The position numbers and the translations under genes were made by a program. Below are positions 13,001 through 22,072 of a stretch of DNA of 64,000 nucleotides, one piece after another (position 1 is the stretch's first letter; each line of letters starts with the position of its first letter). The DNA is from Emydura subglobosa (taxonomy: Eukaryota; Chordata; Testudines; Chelidae): assembly GCA_007922225.1 (NCBI GenBank), contig ML679973.1, positions 1,120,033-1,184,032 of the forward strand, written 5' to 3'. Under the pieces are notes generated by a model. The model was not told the origin of the DNA and did not search any database. It saw nothing but the letters and a program-made list of their open reading frames with translations.

Positions 13001-14277
13001 TTTCTCAACACTCATCTTCAGGGCTGGCCTTAGCTTTCCTTTGGGCAGGCTGGGAAAACAATGGCTTCTCCTTCCTGCCATCCCTGTGCTCTGAGCGAAA
13101 ACAGAATCCTCTTCCCCATGCTCAGCCCACAGGCACAAGGCCAGCCTGGTGATTTGGGGCAGGTTAACCGAGAGGATTCTGTGGTACACACCTCAAACTC
13201 CTCTGAGCAATTTTAAATACAGTGGGGGGGAGGGGTAGATCTTTAGGTCCCCACAATCTTCTGCTGTTAAAGTACAGCTTAACCTCTAGTTCCTTTCAGT
13301 CCTAGTGCTCTGCTTACGTTTTCCAAGGTTCTTTCTTAAGGGAAAGGGCTAGCAACCTTTTTTTAATGGTAACTGAGATTTTCCTCTTCCCTAATGTTTC
13401 CCCAAAACAGGGGGTCCTGTGGCCACAGTCTGTTTCTTCTCTTAGAGAAATTATGGGTCCTTTTAGGTCTATCATTGTGAGAAGGCCCTGTTAAGAGTTG
13501 GGTTTTCATTGGACTGTGAACACGGCTGGTCCAGGGTTCATTCTAATCTCCTGAGGCAATGAGTTCAACCATTTAGGACCATCTGTTAAGAACATTCTGC
13601 CTCCTGCACCTGAAAGTTTCCCACAGCATCCCACTTGGGGTCACGCCAACCCACAGTTTTGGGGTGACTTCATCTGCAGATGGAGTCATGGCAATCCCGA
13701 GCGAGCAGAGGACACCATTTTACAAAATGCCCTCCTCCGCACAACGTGACCTCACACGCGCCGTATGCACAAGGTCACGTTGCAAGGAGAATGCTATTTT
13801 GCTCTACAAAACAGCGCCCTCCATGCAGCATGACCTCACACACGTCGTATGTGTGTGAGGTCATGCAGTCCAGAGGATGCCATTTTGTGAAGCAAAATGG
13901 CATCCTCTTTGTAGCATGACCTTGCATGTGAGGTCACACTGCATGAAGGACACCATTTTTAAACAGCAACTTCCATGCTGTCTGGGGTACTGGGAAAGAA
14001 CACATCTGAAAGTGGGGTCATGCAGGGAAAATGTTTGGGAAGAGCTGAGAGATTGTCAATGAGGGCAGCTGTCTGAGGGACATGGATAGAGATGTTTTCT
14101 AAGATATCTGAGCATCTGATAACATGTAGGTGCCCAGTCACCCAGTGGAATTCACAGAGCCTGAGTTAAGTTCTCAGGCTCTCTATGCAATGGATGGGGA
14201 AAGTTAGGAGCCTAAAAAAGAAGTCTGCTCACTGAGTGGGAAGCTACCTAAGTTAGCCAACAGGAAATACCGAGGAG

Positions 14278-14323
<46 letters not shown>

Positions 14324-17300
14324 TAAATGCCATCCCTCAAAGAAGCTAAGGTACCTTAATCTTGGAGGGAGGCATTTATCTCTGCTTGGGAGTCATAGCT
14401 TAGAAAAGATAGAAATGTTCAATAAATATTTCTATTCTGTATATGGAGGAAAAACAGATGGCACAGTCCCATCCTATGGTGACGATAACACTTCCTAGTC
14501 CATTAGTATTTCCAGAGGACGTTAAACAGAAGCTACTTAAGCTAGACATTTTAAAATCAGTAGTACCAGATAACGTGCATCCAAGAGTTTTAAAAGAGCT
14601 AGCTGAGGAGTTTGCTGGTCCATTAATGTCGATTTTCAATAATCTTGGCGCACTGGGGAAGTTCCAGAAGACTGGGAGAAAGCTAAAGTTGTGCCACTTT
14701 TAAAAATAGGTACATGGGATCACCCAGGTAATTATGGACCTGTCAGCCTGACATTGATCCTGGGCAAGATAGTGGAGCAGCTGACACAGAACTCTATTAA
14801 TAAATAACTAAAAGAGAGTAATGTAATGAATGCAAATCAACATGAGATTATGGAAAATAGATCCTGTCGAGCTAATGCTTTATCTTTTTTGGGACGAGAT
14901 TGCAAGTTTGGTTGATAAAAGAAATAGTGTTGATGTAACATACTTCGGTTTCTGAAAGGTGTCTGACGTGATACAGCATGACATTTTGATTAAATAACAA
15001 GAGCATAAAACCAGGTGGCACACATTATTGCATTGAAAACTGGCTAATTGGTAGGTCTGAAAATGTAACTGTACATGGGGAATTGTGATCAAGCAGGTCT
15101 GTTTCCAGTGGAGTCCCTCAGAGATCAATCCTTGGCCCAATGCTACTTAACATTTTTCTTTCTGGTCTGTGATAAAAACATAAAATCACACTGATAAAGT
15201 TTTCAGATGACACAGAAATTGGGAGAGTGGTAAATAATGAAGAGGACAGGTCACTGTGTTACGTGGGGTTCTTTCAACACAAAGCTCTTGGTAACTTTAC
15301 TCTGTGCAAGGTTATGTCAAGAAATAAAACAATAGACACATGGCCATCCGACCGACAGGTGACTAGTACAACACAAGAGTGCTCTTACTTAAAGCTGTAC
15401 TTTACTTGGCCTCAACCATATACACACATCCACAACAGGTTAGTAAAACACCCCGACCCCTTTATAATTACCGAAGTTTGAAGGGGCTCTCGAGTGGTAC
15501 AGCGGCAGCCTTCCAATTGGCCGGTCTTTCGGCAGCCGTTGGAGACCCTAAACTGTGTCCATGTAGAGTCCAAACTTTTCTCTCTTATTTATCCTTGTGA
15601 GTAGGCAATAACACGTCAATCAAGAAAATACTTGTCAGGCAACCAGTTTCAAAAGCTACGCAAGAGAATTCCTCAGATTACTAATTAGCTAGAGGTGTTC
15701 TGCCGGAGTCTGCAGGTATTGAGGCCCTAACAAACACATCCCAGAGGCTAAATATATATAAGCTTCTTGTTTTTCTCCTGAAACATAGACCCAGTACGTT
15801 CAACAGAGATCTTATTAGGAAGGACACAGGATTGGCTCTCCCCTCGACCACCTCCCCTCCTGGCTTCTTGCTTAGATATGCTAAGACTGTTGCAGAGGCC
15901 TGCTAAGACCTACTAAGTTAGCTGCTGGATGCAACAAGTATGACAATCAATATTACGCTATTGGTAGTGGTCCCTGGCCCTTTTACTGGTTCATCAAAAT
16001 CTCCCCATACAACTGATTCAGAGAGATCTGGATTGCTTGGTATATGGGGCACAAACAAACAAGATGTATTTTAATATGGCTAAATGTAAATGTGTACAGC
16101 TAGGAACAAAGACTGCAGGCCCTACTTACAGAATGAGGGATTCTGTTCTGGGAAGCATTGACTCTGCACAGACGTGGGGAACAGAAAACTGGGACTTTCT
16201 GCTCTGAAAGTACAGGCCTCCACCACATGAATTCAAGGCAAATCCTCATTAGTTCTGAGCAGGTTTAAGGATATAGCCTCTGGGATGTCCAGCCACATAA
16301 GCGTTATATAATCAAACACTTGAGCAGTTCAGATTTAAAAAAAAATTTTTTTTTTTAGTTACATTAGCCAAAATTGACACAAACTCACAAATTGTTTTGG
16401 TAGGTCTGAAACTGCATTTTTTGGTGAATCAACTCTGTCCAAAAAAACTTCACTCATCCCATGTGAGAGTACTGGCTTACCTCATTTCAGCATCCAATCA
16501 TCTGTGCCTTGATTTCCCCTCTGGTGATGGTGTGTTTTGCTTTGGTTGTTTAGTCAAGCAAATATCCAACAAAAGTCCCAAACAAATCTTCAGCCTTTTC
16601 TGTAAATTCTGCTAGATCCTTAAGTCTTGGAGAGTTCAACAGAAGGGTTTCTTCCCAATACACACCTTTTCCCTGGCTTTCCTCAACTGACTTTTTATAC
16701 AGAACACAGAATGATGAAAACAGCTCTTTTCCAACTTTCTTTGCCCCTCTCCTGAGTGTCTTTGAAAACAGCTACGGCCTATTTAAAGCAAAAAGGATTA
16801 ACTCTTCTCTGCCAGCCTCAGCATGGGATCAGATTGAAGCCAATGAGAGTTTGCCTTAGGAAAATCTGATGGTTAAACCCAAATGTTTTCAACCATCAGA
16901 TTTTCCTAAGGTAAACTCTCATTGAGTTTATTCAGATCCCCACAGTTATGTTCAAAAAGCAGAAGCTGAATGGGTTTAATGGGAAGCAATTTTTTTAGGT
17001 ATAAAGACTGTGGCCTAAGTTTAACCCAGGTATAAAAAGATGCAACTCCCAGAGTAATGGGAGGTTGAATTTGGTCTTGTGAATATGAGATAAAATTTCT
17101 ATGTCTACTGATCATCAGTGACATACTAACATGGACACAAAGGCCTGTTTCTGCTCACACGTGGTACGAAATGGGAAAGTATCTACAGACCAAGTTTAGG
17201 GTATTGAATGACACCATGTGTGATTTAGTTCTTGTTTTGTAATTATTCAAAGGTTCAGCCCCACATCTGCTCAGAACATTCTTTCATTAGAATCTGCTAA

Positions 17301-17471
17301 GTTCACAGTTGTCCCATTCTCTGTGTCTTTCAGGTCTCCATCAAGAAGAGCAAGGATGAATGTGTACACTTGATGGTGTACCAAAGCCTTCCTTGTGACC
17401 AAAAGGATCCCAGTCTTACCAGCTATCAGACTGGCAAAACCAAAGATGATCCACTGGAGCCTTTTCATTGA
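6938..17471 (+). CDS. CSTA: Cystatin-A-like stefin (type 1 cystatin), three exons
   Basis: Cytosolic tight-binding inhibitor of papain-family cysteine proteases. The coding sequence joins 6938-7003, 12545-12646 and 17334-17471 (22+34+45 codons plus stop; 101 residues). All junctions are GT-AG and phase 0, as in known stefin genes. The N-terminal trunk reads 'MSFGGFSETKPATPEIQAIA' with the conserved Gly pair and 'KPATPEIQ', as in stefin A. The first hairpin is 'QIVHG', which fits the QxVxG family motif but has His where stefins normally have Ala. The second hairpin region, 'QSLPCDQKD', departs from the usual PHEN/PGQN, and the exon has about two extra residues ('KKSKDEC'). The C-terminus is 'EPFH' rather than a terminal aromatic such as ELTYF/ELTGF. 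There is no signal peptide, as expected for type 1 cystatins. The symbol is tentative because it is a divergent paralogue. Confidence 0.85.
7230..7690 (-). repeat. CR1 LINE, antisense, in stefin intron 1
   Basis: Reverse-orientation CR1. The 3' end is at the left ('ccaaggccagaagggaccat'). The RT region follows, with antisense 'ttagctttcttccagtcttt' and 'caacattagc'. It is heavily decayed. Confidence 0.75.
8215..8440 (+). repeat. MIR-type SINE
   Basis: A full MIR-like core: 'gcgaccctgggcaaatcact', 'cctcagctgtaaaatggggg' and the 3' part 'tgagattttatgaatttgtg'. An ancient tRNA-derived SINE, not coding. Confidence 0.85.
8855..8985 (+). repeat. MIR-type SINE fragment
   Basis: Contains 'ggactttggggaagtcacgt' and 'tgcctcagtttccccatctg', the MIR core. 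Shorter and more decayed than the copy at 8215. Confidence 0.7.
8986..10030. other. Stefin intron 1, no feature recognised
   Basis: Unique-looking intron sequence. The open frames here are short and on both strands, with no similarity that I recognise. Confidence 0.4.
10250..10895 (+). repeat. LTR-like dispersed repeat, copy 1
   Basis: Homologous to 26700-27385. Shared blocks include 'cagatatggcaatatcctgg' and 'cttagaaagagctgtgtgat'. Both also share 'gtttaggcagtctggcttgctgga' near their right ends. Both copies are on the plus strand, with a promoter-to-poly(A)-like layout (AATAAA near 10737). It is probably an LTR or another long non-coding repeat; the class is uncertain. Confidence 0.65.
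10896..11025. repeat. Half copy of the palindromic element family
   Basis: Contains 'gcagtgggttgcagcccacg', 'atctttaaagtgctacggga' and the terminal 'cagactaacacggcgacccc'. It matches the right arm plus terminus of the element at 228-452 and adjoins the LTR-like repeat. Confidence 0.75.
11026..12544. other. Stefin intron 1, no feature recognised
   Basis: No gene or clear repeat. Near 11764-11822, 'gatgccaaggcaggcaatga' and its approximate reverse complement 'tcattgtctgccttggcatc' form a small inverted repeat. A T-rich tract at 12528-12542 precedes the exon 2 acceptor and is its polypyrimidine tract. Confidence 0.45.
12545..12646 (+). CDS. CSTA: Stefin (+) exon 2
   Basis: 34 codons between ATAG|GTGAAG and ATTAAG|GTCAGT. 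It encodes the helix ('VKPELEKRTGEKYPDF') and the first inhibitory hairpin QIVHG followed by 'TNYLIK'. The length of 102 matches exon 2 of the minus-strand stefin exactly. Confidence 0.92.
12647..13660. other. Stefin intron 2, 5' part
   Basis: No feature recognised. There is a G-rich run at 13225-13234. Confidence 0.35.
13661..13975. repeat. Cluster of palindromes with TGACCT/AGGTCA half-sites
   Basis: Several inverted repeats lie in tandem. 'catgacctcacacacgtcgt' pairs with the following 'atgtgtgtgaggtcatgc' (13828-13867). 'gaggatgccattttgtgaag' pairs with 'caaaatggcatcctc' (13873-13908). 'tgaccttgcatgtgaggtca' (13917-13936) is an everted pair of half-sites. Units with 'ccattttac/tattttgctc' recur. 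It looks like a decayed palindromic element or minisatellite inside intron 2. Confidence 0.75.
14280..14321. repeat. (GT)n microsatellite
   Basis: About 21 uninterrupted TG units in stefin intron 2. The length suggests it is polymorphic. Confidence 0.97.
14400..15254 (+). repeat. CR1 LINE, left part of a split copy
   Basis: Sense CR1 from the linker ('gttcaataaatatttctatt', the frame encoding 'FNKYF.SVY') through RT remnants ('cattgatcctgggcaagata'). It continues at 16012 after an inserted LTR-like block. The same CR1 subfamily occurs at 62730-63850, which supplies the uninterrupted junction for comparison. Confidence 0.88.
15255..16011. mobile_element. LTR-like insertion (757 bp) inside a CR1
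   Basis: It starts TGTGTTACG and ends CCATACA (TG...CA ends), splitting the CR1 at 'gacaggtcac / actgattcag'. The uninterrupted CR1 at 63815-63837 reads 'gacaggttactgattcagag', which confirms the insertion point. No coding sequence is seen, so a solo LTR is the simplest reading. A target duplication of normal length is not evident; only 'ac' is shared. Orientation is unknown. Confidence 0.65.
16012..16200 (+). repeat. CR1 LINE, right part of the split copy
   Basis: Resumes with 'agatctggattgcttggtat' and 'atggctaaatgtaaatgtgt', collinear with 63830-63930. It ends near 16200 without a normal CR1 3' tail. Confidence 0.85.
16201..16840. other. Stefin intron 2, no feature recognised
   Basis: An A/T homopolymer block lies at 16336-16358. 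No gene seen. Confidence 0.35.
16841..16924. repeat. 34-bp near-perfect inverted repeat
   Basis: The arms 16841-16874 and 16891-16924 are reverse complements with one mismatch in 34 bases; the loop is 16 bases (16875-16890). The left arm begins 'caatgagagtttgccttagg'. It would form a strong hairpin in the pre-mRNA about 410 bases upstream of exon 3. Confidence 0.95.
17334..17471 (+). CDS. CSTA: Stefin (+) exon 3
   Basis: 45 codons plus TGA after the acceptor TTTCAG|GTCTCC. It encodes the two C-terminal strands with the second binding loop 'VYQSLPCDQKD' and the tail 'TKDDPLEPFH'. It is nine bases longer than exon 3 of the minus-strand stefin, matching the extra residues 'KKSK' near its start and a longer tail. 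Confidence 0.92.
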   Translation, partial: VSIKKSKDECVHLMVYQSLPCDQKDPSLTSYQTGKTKDDPLEPFH

Positions 17472-17548
17472 GATGCTTGGGATGGGCTCTTCTGTTGCTC
17501 TTTCTACAGACTACCAACTGATACCGCCTGTGCCAATACACGATTGAA

Positions 17549-17559
17549 AATAAAATAAA
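17549..17559 (+). terminator. Tandem poly(A) signals of the (+) stefin gene
   Basis: Two overlapping AATAAA hexamers at 17549-17554 and 17554-17559, 78 bases after the stop codon. A T/G-rich stretch follows. Confidence 0.8.
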
Positions 17560-17689
17560 CTTAGTTTTCAAAATCGGATTCATGTTTCCATGTTGCATGT
17601 AACAGAAGGTCTGGCTTCATTCCAGCAGTAAGTAACTGCTGCTAACTTATGGCAGGCCCCCAAGGTAATATGCTGGATCTATCCAAATA

Positions 17690-17780
17690 CCAATGGTTCA
17701 GCACTGCATCTCCCCAAAACATCCTTTGATTAGAATATTCTATGTCCATGAGCTTGACTATCCCATTTCTCCTGGATTTT
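17690..17780 (+). repeat. Diverged copy of the exon 3 upstream flank
   Basis: 'ggttcagcactgcatct...aacatcctttgattagaata' is collinear with 'ggttcagccccacatct...aacattctttcattagaatc' at 17251-17298, and both continue into '...tcccatttct / tcccattctc'. No exon-like sequence follows. It may be a small local duplication or a shared old repeat. Confidence 0.5.
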
Positions 17781-17989
17781 TGCTTTCTGCTAATAATGAT
17801 ACTAACTAGTGGATAACTAGAATAATTCTTCCGCCAGCTCTGCCTCAATAAATCTTTCACAACAAAGAAAACACCCCACACAACTACCACCTCCCCACCG
17901 ACAGTCATAAGAAAAAGAATCTTCTGACTGGACACTTCACAGCCAACGAAACAACACACTGGATCATTACGTCAATTGTTTCAGTGAAA

Positions 17990-18300
17990 AAGAAATCCAT
18001 TTTGAAACCGCCACAAACATTACATCCACCACAATCTCTCTACCACACGAGATAGCTATACAATCCATGAAATCCATCCACCAGAATGTGAGCAAACCGG
18101 TAGACAAAGGGGGCAGTATTGTAGTCCTTTATCGCAATGACTATGTCAATGACACCAACACACATCTCTGACACCACCTACCATAAAGAACTAAAAAAAG
18201 ACCTCACACCACATTCACACAGGAATTTAAAGATACCATCAAATCCTTCCCCAAACAACTCCAAGAAAAGCTCTAGAATCTCATCCCCCACAAATCCACC
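17990..18300 (+). mobile_element. Penelope-like element fragment
   Basis: The frame encodes 'NKPVDKGGSIVVLYRNDYVN' (from about 18089) followed by 'DTNTHLSDTTY.KELKKDLT'. The D-K-G-G-x-x-V-V motif before a Y and the following 'LSDTxxYxxL..D' are typical of the region just N-terminal to the RT core in Penelope-like retroelements. The frame is broken after 'DYVN', and the rest of the RT and the GIY-YIG endonuclease are absent. Confidence 0.7.
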
Positions 18301-19130
18301 TGTGACAGGATTCCACCCCCAGGTGCAGCCTGAAAGCTGTGGAACCATTGTGCTCTCTTACCATTTTATCCTGGGCTGATTCCCAACTTCTAGCTGGTGA
18401 TAATCAGCAGATCCCTTTGGGCACTGTTATCACCCAGCCCGTCAGCAGGTGGAGCCACACACCCGGCTGAGTTACATGAATGCTTTCCAGCCACTCAGGA
18501 GCCAACAATAGAGAAAAGCACCAGCCAATTCCCCTAGATCCCAAGCCCTGCACTACAGGAGTATACATTCTTGCACTGGACAGAGGACTGGCCAGTCCTT
18601 GATAACTGAGCTAAGACTTCCCAAACACTTCACCCAAGACACACTGTTTTAAGTAAAATTATAAAATAGATTTATTAACTACAGAAAGATAGATTTTAAG
18701 TGATTATAAGTGGTGAGCATAAAGAAACCAGAGCTGGTTACTTTAAGAAATTAAAGTAAATTTCACAGTCTAAGTTCTCATACACTAAACAGGATTTACA
18801 TCAGCAATATTTCACCCTGACTGATGGTACAAGCAGGCTCCAGATTCTTGATACACAGGCTGCGACTGCTTTGCAGCCTTGGTCGCCCTTCCCCATTCAA
18901 AGTCCTGTGTCTTCCTAACATTTCTTCAAGTGTTAAGCTGTGGGGGAGTGAAGATAAGTGATGATGTCACTACCTGTCTTTTGTAGCTTTTTCCAGCTTG
19001 ATAGAACAGTCGATGCTTGTGACCTGGTGGTCTGCCCTCATTGGCCAAGCAAGATCCACTGTCTCAGTGCTTTCTCTTGTGAAGCCTTCCGGGATGGCCA
19101 TTGGGCGAGTGGATTCTGTTAGGACCCTCC
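18301..19130. repeat. LTR-like block
   Basis: Starts abruptly with 'tgtgacaggattccaccccc' at the broken end of the Penelope fragment. It contains antisense poly(A)-like 'tagatttattaactacagaa'. No ORF. It resembles a solo LTR by its TG start and layout; the right boundary is not defined. Confidence 0.4.
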
Positions 19131-19800
19131 TCCACCTCCAGTCCTTTCAGTTCTTAGTTCGCTGACAGAAGCAAAAGTCCAGAGTCCAGCATCAGGCAAT
19201 ACAACGGGTTTATTGGGAACTTTTCAAGCAAGCATCCATTAGGACCCCCCCCCCCCCAGTCCTTTACACCAATAAATCTTCCCCTCTACTTCCTGGTTTA
19301 CCTCAGTTTTTATAATATATCTTAACCAATCATTCTTTAACAACATTACAAGATGATTCTTTAACCAATCCTAACATATTGTAACATAATTTTTAATCAA
19401 TCATATCCCACCACCTTAACTGATTATTATCTTAGTTATGCAACAGACAGAAACAATCAAAGAACCAGACAGAAATCATTCAAATAGATCAAGAATTGGA
19501 TACTATAAAGACAAACAATAAGGAGTGTAGATTTTACAACCACAACTGTTGACAAGTAATTCTTTTGCCAGACAGAATACTATCAAACCACGTTTCCTTT
19601 AAACATTCTAGGATCTTTTCTTTAGCTGGAGGTGTTAGACGGGATCACTGTTTTAACAGTCTGGCATTAGATGTTATGTGTGTATGTGACTGCATGCTTC
19701 CCAGCTTATGGCCGTGTAGCTGGGAGGTGTGGCCTCTCTCGGAGATTGACACCAAGGGAGAGCCAAACACAACATCAATACCACACACAACCGCCCCCCC
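19131..19800. repeat. Second repeat-like block
   Basis: Contains 'tacaacgggtttattgggaa', a C-run at 19246-19257 and an AT-rich section to 19560. It resembles antisense LTR or retroelement 3' sequence but carries no diagnostic domain. Confidence 0.3.
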
Positions 19801-20760
19801 CCCCTCCAGTTGGAAGGCAGCACCTGACCAGAAGCAGGTAGGCGGGGCTAGGCCTATAAAACTCAGGGCTGCCCGCTCAGTCAGAGCCCAGTGGCCGAGG
19901 GAGAAGGATGTCTCTCCCTTTGTGCTTGAGCGTACAGCTGCACCCGACTGCTATGACTCGGAGGAGAAGTTGCCAGATCTACCCATGGTGTGGGGCCCGG
20001 AGAGCGGGCGGAGCTGCTTGAACCAGATGAGCTGAAGGAGACCCCCGGATCCTATGACCAGCAGGAGGGGGCTGCTGGAGCTGCCTGAGCCAGAAGGAAC
20101 ACCTGGACACTGGGACCTAGAGGGACTGCCCTCTGCAGAGGACCCTGAACAGTTCCCGGACCTGCTGTCAAGCGATGAGGAACTGGAGTATGGCACAGGA
20201 GACCAGGTACTCTAGGGAGAGGATGGGAGGAAGTAGCCCAGGGAAGTCGACTACGGTCCAGCTGAGCTTGCACTCGCTCAGAGTCAGTGTGTTTTGTCTG
20301 GAGCCCCGCTGACCCAGTGACGGGACACTCCGGCACTGACAGGGCCCTGGGCTGGGACACAGTGGAGACGGGTGGGCCTGTGTCCCCCTCCCCCCCTTCC
20401 TACCCTGACCTGGGGTGAACGCCTGTTGAGAGTCAGAGCCTGTCCCTTACCTTCTGCCAAAGGGCCGGGTATAGACTACTTACTTGCCCTGCTAAAGGCT
20501 AGAGACTGCTGCCCCTCTGCCAGGGCCTGGGCCTTGAACCATTTCCTTGCCCTCTTGGGCTATAGACTGCTACTCCCCCTCTCCCCCCCCAGGGCTCGAG
20601 ACTGTCTGCCTGCCCTACAGAAGGGCCAGGCCATAGACTGCTACTTGCCCTAGATCTGGACTCCACATCTTGGTGCGTAGCTAAAGAATGACACAGACCG
20701 TCCTGTGACGGGCTGCCTCGCCCCCATTAGGGGAGTCACCGGTGAAATAAAGTGTTCTTT
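19801..20760 (+). repeat. LTR-like repeat with TATA and poly(A) signal
   Basis: TATAAA near 19854 ('ggcctataaaactcaggg'), GC-rich body with 'ggaagtagcccagggaagtc' and 'agggccctgggctgggacac', and AATAAA near 20746. From memory these phrases occur in a common turtle LTR family. A frame of 156 residues ends within it but has no recognisable domain. Confidence 0.45.
20455..20655 (+). repeat. Minisatellite of about 60-bp units
   Basis: About four degenerate units share the core 'tatagactgctac..gccct' ('gtatagactacttacttgcc', 'gctatagactgctactcccc', 'ccatagactgctacttgccc'). It lies inside the LTR-like block. Confidence 0.7.
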
Positions 20761-20796
20761 TGAGGGGCGGCAGGCACTACTGTGTTAGGGCCCTAT

Positions 20797-20872
20797 GCCC
20801 AAATTCTTAAAGGTATTTAGGTCCCTGAAGTCAGTGGGAGTTAGAGGCTTAAATACCTTTGAGGATCTGGGC
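20797..20872. repeat. 76-bp palindromic MITE
   Basis: The left half 'gcccaaattcttaaaggtat' is mirrored by the right half 'aaatacctttgaggatctgg'. The centre is 'aagtcagtgggagtt'. The ends fold back almost fully. Related scraps with 'aggctcttaa(a/g)tccatattta' occur at 24170-24200 and 39280-39300. Confidence 0.75.
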
Positions 20873-21847
20873 ACTAGACACAGAGTTTGTTGGATTTTTT
20901 TTAGCTAATGTGGTCTTGGCTCATTCCTTGGATAGCATTGATATTAAACTGGTGTCAGAATTGTGGGATGGTGAAGAAATGAACCCATGCCGACAACAGA
21001 AGCACTGTCCAGTGAGCAGCTGCCACAGTTATAACCAGTAAAGGTCAAGATGGAGCAGACCCGGTCACAGCCTCCCCCCACCCCCAATCCCTATTCCAGA
21101 AGAGCAGGTTGAGGATAGCTCCAGCTGGCTGAAATTCACATATCGCGCAGGTGTGGGTCCTCCGGTTGTGCACACGGGGTTTCTGGTCAAGGTCGGCATC
21201 ACAGATAAGTGGCATGTACCCAGTCTGTTATTTCTTCCATGCAGCATGTCACCCAGTCCCACCCTCCACTGGGACCCTGCTCAACACTCCCCCCCGCCCC
21301 CAGCACATCAGCACCTGAACTGAGCCACCGTCATCTTCATAGTTGACATCTACATCCACTTTATCATCATCACCACCCTGCAGCTATCTCCCCCACGCCA
21401 GCACCCTACTTCATGCCCTGCCGATAGCTGGTAACACCAATCACCAGCATAGCATTCCGCTGACCTGTACCATCTACACCTGTCCTTCTTCACTCCATTG
21501 CTGGAGCCATGATGCCAAGGGCTCTCACCCCAAGCCCAGCTCTGCTGATGAGGCAGCCATCAACCAGAAACTCAGGATGGTTTTATACTGCTTGTCACCC
21601 AGAACAAGGCCTTGGAGTAAGAAATAGTGGGGTTGAAATGGGGGCATGCAAGAGGCCTTGTAAGTAGGCTGGGGTATATGTATCTAATAAACAACAAGGC
21701 CCACATGAGCAATTACATCCAAAGTAGGGTGGAACAGGCCATCTCAGCCTTCACTGTAAAGGTGAAATGGAATAGCAGATGCAGGACCCTCGCAGGATCT
21801 GACGCTTCCATGCACTGTTCTAGCAAGTAGAATCTGAGCCTTGCAAC
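20873..21847. other. Intergenic, no gene recognised
   Basis: Includes a CAC/CCA-rich stretch at 21340-21470 with a 94-codon frame of biased composition. No domain recognised; probably old repeat. Confidence 0.35.
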
Positions 21848-22072
21848 TTACTCAGTTTGCTTGCCATTTTTTGCTAGATTGCATAGCTGCCAGGTACATG
21901 TGCTTCTGCCCATGCAATGATCCATCCCACACTTTGACACCTTGACTGTGACGTCTACTTTGCTGAAACTTTTCAACACATTCCCTGCATGTGATTTGTG
22001 TTTCCCCTTGGTATTGCTAAATATAGCCATATCATCCATGTAGTGGATAGCAAAGTCCGGGAACCATGTCAT
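21848..22072 (-). mobile_element. Gypsy (Ty3) reverse transcriptase fragment
   Basis: The 74-codon minus-strand frame contains 'FAIHYMDDMAIFS' followed by a K-H-x-x-H-x-x-x-V-L spacing and 'VTVKVSKC'. This matches RT motif 5 (Y-x-D-D) and the thumb region of chromovirus-type Gypsy elements. Nothing else of the element is recognisable nearby, so it is a dead fragment. Confidence 0.75.

Noticed and set aside
19565..20035. 156-codon plus frame
   Set aside because: Crosses a boundary between repeat-like blocks; no domain, and an LTR-like TATA box lies within it.
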